Of a stretch of 17,460 nucleotides of DNA, positions 13,773-17,460 are shown one piece after another; position 1 is the first letter of the stretch, and every line of letters begins with the position of its first letter. The DNA is from Bacteroidia bacterium. Its GTDB lineage: Bacteria > Bacteroidota > Bacteroidia > Bacteroidales > CAJPTX01. The position numbers were made by a program, and so were the translations under genes. The DNA is taken from positions 1-17,460 of the forward strand of contig CAJPTS010000016.1 in NCBI GenBank assembly GCA_905373625.1, written 5' to 3'. The notes below the pieces were generated by a model. The model ran no database searches. It saw only the letters and a list, made by a program, of their open reading frames with translations, and was not told where the DNA came from.

Positions 13773-15080
13773 CTATGAGATTCGCTCAATGTGTGCTCCT
13801 AGCGCATTAAGGCGCACATCTATCTGCTCATAGCCTCGATCTATCTGTTCTACATTGTAGATGGTACTGGTTCCCTCGGCAGCTAGGGCAGCAAGGAGGA
13901 GGGCTACGCCTGCTCGGATATCGGGCGATGTCATACTAGTAGCGCGTAGACTCACCTGCCTATTCAACCCAATGACTGTAGCACGGTGCGGATCGCAAAG
14001 TATAATCTGTGCCCCCATATCTATCAGTTTATCCACGAAGAAGAGTCGGCTTTCAAACATTTTTTGGTGGATAAGTACTGCGCCGCGCGCTTGCGTTGCC
14101 ACAACAAGAAAGACGCTCAGGAGGTCGGGCGTAAGCCCTGGCCACGGCGCATCAGCAATGGTCATTATTGATCCATCCATGAATGTCTCAATCTCGTAAG
14201 GTTCACTCCCGTAGACCACGAGGTCATTTTCCTGCGGTTCGATACGTATTCCTAGGCGTGCAAAAGAATGGGGGATGATACCTAACTTAGGTAGGTAGAC
14301 ATCTCGAATCGTTAAGTCACTTTGTGTAATAGCTGCGAGCCCTATAAAGGATCCCACCTCGATCATATCGGGTAGGAGCGTATGTTCTGTTCCTACTAGT
14401 TCTTTAACTCCGTGAATGAATAGGAGATTAGAACCTATGCCGTCTATCTTGGCGCCCATGCGTTGCAACATCAGGCACAGCTGCTGCACATAGGGCTCAC
14501 ATGCTGCATTGAAGAGTATTGTCGATCCTTTTGCAAGTACAGAAGCCATAATAATATTGGCCGTTCCTGTTACAGAGGCTTCTTCTAACAAGATATATCT
14601 GCCGCAGAGCTGTTTAGCTTTTACATGGTAACCTTCACATTCGGGTTTATACTCAAGCGTAGCTCCGAGATGTAAAAAACCTTCTAAATGCGTATCTAAA
14701 CGCCGTCGACCTATTTTGTCGCCACCAGGTTTGGGGACAAACGCTTCGCCAAAGCGTCCTAAAAGTGGTCCTGCCAGCATAACAGAGCCGCGCATCTTGC
14801 CTGCACGTAAACGGAACTCTTCTGTGAATAAGAGTTCAATATTGATCTGAGAGGCGTCTAGTGTACAGCTCTCGAGCGTATGCCACGTAACACGCACGCC
14901 TAAAAATTCTAGTAATTCGATGAGGCGGAGGACGTCGTGTATACGGGGCAAGTTATTTATCTGTACTGGGTGCGCTGTCAACAGGACTGCACAAATTACC
15001 TGTAGAGCTTCATTCTTAGCCCCTTTGGGTACTATCGTACCCGTGAGCTTACGTCCGCCCTCGATCCGAAATGCCTCCAT
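13773..15080 (-). CDS. murA: UDP-N-acetylglucosamine 1-carboxyvinyltransferase MurA
   Basis: 435 residues, normal length. It transfers enolpyruvate from PEP to UDP-GlcNAc, the first committed step of peptidoglycan synthesis, in the cytoplasm. Visible landmarks are K22-N23 in PKGAKNEAL, the active-site loop PKPGGDKIGRRR (117-127), D319 in GLTPDLLS (the catalytic aspartate of E. coli MurA), and SPDIRAG near the end. The residue equivalent to E. coli Cys115 is Asp (D121), and R126 corresponds to Arg120. The start codon overlaps the DUF4290 stop by one base (TAATG), which implies coupled translation. A long inverted repeat follows the stop. Confidence 0.97.
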   Translation of the reverse strand: MEAFRIEGGRKLTGTIVPKGAKNEALQVICAVLLTAHPVQINNLPRIHDVLRLIELLEFLGVRVTWHTLESCTLDASQINIELLFTEEFRLRAGKMRGSVMLAGPLLGRFGEAFVPKPGGDKIGRRRLDTHLEGFLHLGATLEYKPECEGYHVKAKQLCGRYILLEEASVTGTANIIMASVLAKGSTILFNAACEPYVQQLCLMLQRMGAKIDGIGSNLLFIHGVKELVGTEHTLLPDMIEVGSFIGLAAITQSDLTIRDVYLPKLGIIPHSFARLGIRIEPQENDLVVYGSEPYEIETFMDGSIMTIADAPWPGLTPDLLSVFLVVATQARGAVLIHQKMFESRLFFVDKLIDMGAQIILCDPHRATVIGLNRQVSLRATSMTSPDIRAGVALLLAALAAEGTSTIYNVEQIDRGYEQIDVRLNALGAHIERIS

Positions 15081-15757
15081 TACTGAGCTGCACGTCGCTT
15101 TTTGTTCTTGTTGTGATGATACTGTTTATTAGACGGAGAAGGTGTTGTATTTCCTTGCTGTTGCGGTCTGTTAGTCCCATTTTTTTTGGCTTGCATATGT
15201 CCTGCATCAGTAGGTGTTACAGACACATCATTTAGTGTTGCACCTTCCAGATTTAGACGCCTATCGGAAAGACGCTCAACATCTGCGAGGATCTCGTTAT
15301 TCTCCACCGTACTTTTGTTCCACTCTAAGTAGCAACGTTTCATCTGATGCGCTGTCTGCAAAGCGAACAACCGTTTCTCCTCTGTGCTGTCTAAGTTACT
15401 CACAGCTTGTAGCATCTTGGGAACTAGTGTCCCGTAATGATTAAGACGCTGTTTACGTGCGGGGTAGTTTAGTTCGGGTTTCTCTTGCGACACATTATCG
15501 GGCTTGTGCATCGGATATCGGGAATCTATATCTAGTCGATAGCCCGAGATCATGTACAAGTGTTCCCACACCTTGCGCTCCTGCTCTTCCACACGTTTGA
15601 GTTGTGGGTTCTGCGAGAGCATAACACGTACTACGATCGCCGCTTGTTCGCTGCGTCGCTTGCGATCCGTAATGGTTAGCAAATATTCGACCATATGCTG
15701 CACGTGCCGCCCATATTCGGGGAGCACCAAGTGCTCGCGTTGGGTATTATAATCCAT
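15080..15757 (-). CDS. DUF4290 domain protein, upstream partner of murA
   Basis: 225 residues. The N-terminus (MDYNTQREHLVLPEYGRHVQ) and the helical body to about residue 180 match DUF4290, a Bacteroidetes family of unknown function commonly found directly before murA. Features include RYPMHKP, KQRLNHYGTLVPKM and KRCYLEWNK. The last ~45 residues are Gln/Asn/Lys-rich, basic and low in complexity, probably disordered, possibly nucleic-acid or surface binding (inference). No signal peptide or membrane segment. It is the first gene of the leftward operon, with a promoter box just upstream. Confidence 0.93.
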   Translation of the reverse strand: MDYNTQREHLVLPEYGRHVQHMVEYLLTITDRKRRSEQAAIVVRVMLSQNPQLKRVEEQERKVWEHLYMISGYRLDIDSRYPMHKPDNVSQEKPELNYPARKQRLNHYGTLVPKMLQAVSNLDSTEEKRLFALQTAHQMKRCYLEWNKSTVENNEILADVERLSDRRLNLEGATLNDVSVTPTDAGHMQAKKNGTNRPQQQGNTTPSPSNKQYHHNKNKKRRAAQ

Positions 15758-15782
15758 GGAATTTACGAAACTAATTGATAGA

Positions 15783-15790
15783 CAAAGATA
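15783..15790 (-). promoter_or_regulatory. Candidate -7 element for the DUF4290-murA operon
   Basis: The minus strand reads TATCTTTG, a full match to TAnnTTTG, placed 26 bp upstream of ATG 15757. No exact TTTG is found at the usual -33 spacing, only TTCG at 15810-15807. The region 15791-15982 otherwise holds no gene that I can see. Confidence 0.5.
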
Positions 15791-15923
15791 TTAAAAATAC
15801 AGTGAGCGAACCTAGCCGAAATTAAAGCATCAACGGCGACAAAAGGAAATTACTCGTGTTAAAGTAAAAAAAAGAAACAGGGACGAAGGTTTATACGCTA
15901 TTTGTCGGAGCACTTAACTTTTT

Positions 15924-15946
15924 ATTAGGATGTTACGTATTCTAAT
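15924..15946. repeat. Short inverted repeat upstream of the chemoreceptor gene
   Basis: ATTAGGAT (15924-15931) and ATTCTAAT (15939-15946) pair with one mismatch around a 7-base centre, 37 bp before the start codon at 15983. This could be an operator or chance in AT-rich DNA. I found no TAnnTTTG box for this gene. Confidence 0.25.
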
Positions 15947-15982
15947 TGAAGTGTTTACCGTGCATTAGAAATGTGAGAGGGA

Positions 15983-17460
15983 ATGAAAAAGAAGTCAATC
16001 TTATTTCGTATCAGTCTGTTGGTAGGCTTTGGTGCAGGGATCGTGATGCTGGTATTAGCTTTTCTCCCTGCCAGTAAACTGAAACAGGCAGGCTTTGAGC
16101 ATTTGATACAGCAAGTAGATAAAGCCTCGGTAGATCTAAAAACACGTATAGAGAACGATCTGGCGCAGTGTGTGTCATTTTCACGTACTACAGCAAAAGC
16201 GCTTTCTGGCAATGTGACTCTGACGCGCCCGCAAGTCATGGAGATGTTAGGCAATGTACTCCCGAATTATCCTTTCATTACAGGTGTAGCACTCGCGTAT
16301 GAACCTAACGGATTTGATGGAAAAGATTCGCTTCATCTGGGCGAGCAAGGGAGTGGTTTTCACGGACGCTTCTTGCCCTATCTTGTAATAGGAAAGGATG
16401 GTAAAGCACACTACAGTGACACGTGTCAAACACACATAGAACCCGAGATCGGCACATGGTACTTTGAGCCCCGACGGACAAAGAGAGCCTTTGCCAATGA
16501 GCCTTATCATCTGAACATATTGGATCGGAAGAACGTGCTGCTTTTTAGTTTTGCTGAGCCTATCGTACGAAACGACGATTTCGTAGGTGTAGTAATTGTC
16601 GATATTGAGTTGGAGCGTATTGTAGCGTGGGTGGAAAATACTGAGGCGTTATCGGGGTTAGCTACCGTCTCATTGTATTCGCCTGGCGGACACCTAGCTG
16701 CGACCACCGACCAAGAACACGCACAAACCATATTTGACTGGGAGCGCGTGTCGGCTACTGAAAGAACAGCATTACTGAAGCGAGAATCTATTTTACTTGA
16801 GCAGGGCGACAGCGTGAGTTACATCACGCCGTTCTATATGAGCTCGTGCGAAAAGCCCTTTCTCCTCTGCATAGAGTTTGATAAGGGGGCTGCCATGTCT
16901 CATGTGTACAAACAAATATTGCTAGTGTTACTCTTCGGGGGAATACTTTGCGTTGTTCTGTTTGTCGTGGTTCTCTACTTGCTGCGTAACTTGCTAAATC
17001 CTATTCATCTCATAACAGACCGACTCGGGGAGCTAGCGCAAGGGAAGCTCAATACGGCACCAACTGGTTATGAGAAGCGCTCAGACGAACTTGGTTTAAT
17101 GGCAGAAAGCTTTCAAAGGATGTCAGCAACACTACGCAGTGTCATTGGTGGGATAGTTACCTCTACATACGAACTAAACAGTAATAGTACTCACATTCAT
17201 ACCTCTTCGCAAACGATTGCTGATGCTGCGCAGAACAGTGCCGCATCCACTGAACAGGTGCTAGCACAATGTACTAGTGTACTAGAGGTATCGCAAAGCA
17301 ACCTCGAGATGGCGAATAATACCACTAACGAGGTGCGTAATGCGCAAGACACGCTCACAGAATTAACAAAGAATATTAACGAAACCAATCAGACGCTTGG
17401 GGACATAGTGAGCCAAGAGATGTTGTTAGGTGAGATTGCGGCTCAGACGAACATTTTATC
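15983..17460 (+). CDS. Methyl-accepting chemotaxis-like receptor with dCache-type sensor (partial, cut at right edge)
   Basis: I translated 492 codons by hand from ATG 15983 to the window end without a stop. A first membrane helix lies at about 7-28. An extracytoplasmic domain follows (about 30-305) with the Cache signature WYFEPRRTKRAFANEPYH and then FAEPIVRNDDFVGVVIVDI, the double-Cache ligand-sensing fold. A second membrane helix is at about 309-331, then a HAMP linker (about 332-385, with NPIHLITDRL and RSDELGLMAESFQRM). A long heptad-rich coiled coil ends at GEIAAQTNIL, the start of the conserved receptor tip that contacts CheA/CheW. The tip and the returning helix are beyond the window. 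The protein would sense a small ligand outside the membrane and signal to a histidine kinase. The preceding start candidate (ATG 15971) is followed at once by TGA. Ligand unknown. Confidence 0.9.
   Translation, partial: MKKKSILFRISLLVGFGAGIVMLVLAFLPASKLKQAGFEHLIQQVDKASVDLKTRIENDLAQCVSFSRTTAKALSGNVTLTRPQVMEMLGNVLPNYPFITGVALAYEPNGFDGKDSLHLGEQGSGFHGRFLPYLVIGKDGKAHYSDTCQTHIEPEIGTWYFEPRRTKRAFANEPYHLNILDRKNVLLFSFAEPIVRNDDFVGVVIVDIELERIVAWVENTEALSGLATVSLYSPGGHLAATTDQEHAQTIFDWERVSATERTALLKRESILLEQGDSVSYITPFYMSSCEKPFLLCIEFDKGAAMSHVYKQILLVLLFGGILCVVLFVVVLYLLRNLLNPIHLITDRLGELAQGKLNTAPTGYEKRSDELGLMAESFQRMSATLRSVIGGIVTSTYELNSNSTHIHTSSQTIADAAQNSAASTEQVLAQCTSVLEVSQSNLEMANNTTNEVRNAQDTLTELTKNINETNQTLGDIVSQEMLLGEIAAQTNIL

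Overview
The window looks like chromosomal DNA of a Bacteroidales bacterium, most likely Porphyromonas or a close relative. The evidence is a set of genes of Bacteroidetes type (DUF4290 directly before murA, DUF5606, a DUF4369-thioredoxin lipoprotein, a DUF2723 membrane enzyme) and several upstream sequences matching the Bacteroidetes promoter form TTTG / TAnnTTTG. Base composition is moderate and gene density is high. I see no insertion sequence, CRISPR array, tRNA or rRNA. The species cannot be fixed from sequence alone.

Layout. From 1 to 4406 three minus-strand genes run leftward: a Fic-family protein, a GT-B glycosyltransferase, and a DUF2723 polytopic membrane protein that runs off the left edge. 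From 4543 to 6469 two plus-strand genes encode a thioredoxin-fold lipoprotein and a DUF2520 Rossmann-fold protein. They converge, across an 11-bp inverted repeat, on a minus-strand N6-adenine DNA methyltransferase (6546-8168). Next, also on the minus strand, come an ion-transporter-superfamily antiporter (8398-9711, clear terminator) and a DUF5606 protein (9748-10182, clear promoter). The largest leftward block (15757 to 10334) is DUF4290, murA, grpE, dnaJ and a DUF438/hemerythrin/PAS/DUF1858 protein, closed by a strong terminator at 10272-10307. On the right a chemoreceptor-like gene starts at 15983 on the plus strand and is cut by the window end.

How the genes fit together. DUF4290 and murA overlap by one base, which suggests coupled expression of a peptidoglycan precursor enzyme. 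grpE, dnaJ and the iron/PAS sensor-like gene are spaced 18 and 27 bp apart and look like one stress operon. The glycosyltransferase and DUF2723 genes overlap and probably belong to one glycan or protein-glycosylation step. The Fic protein and the methyltransferase are the accessory-looking genes.

The most notable observations are two repeat tracts placed where slippage would have a definite consequence. A run of eight C at the end of the glycosyltransferase gene would, on losing one base, fuse it in frame with the DUF2723 gene. A four-copy 11-bp repeat in the Fic gene would, on gain or loss of one unit, cut off the C-terminal domain. Two large real genes (DUF2723 at 1-1726 and the chemoreceptor at 15983-17460) are open at the window edges and easy to miss. 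No convincing wholly new multi-gene system was found.
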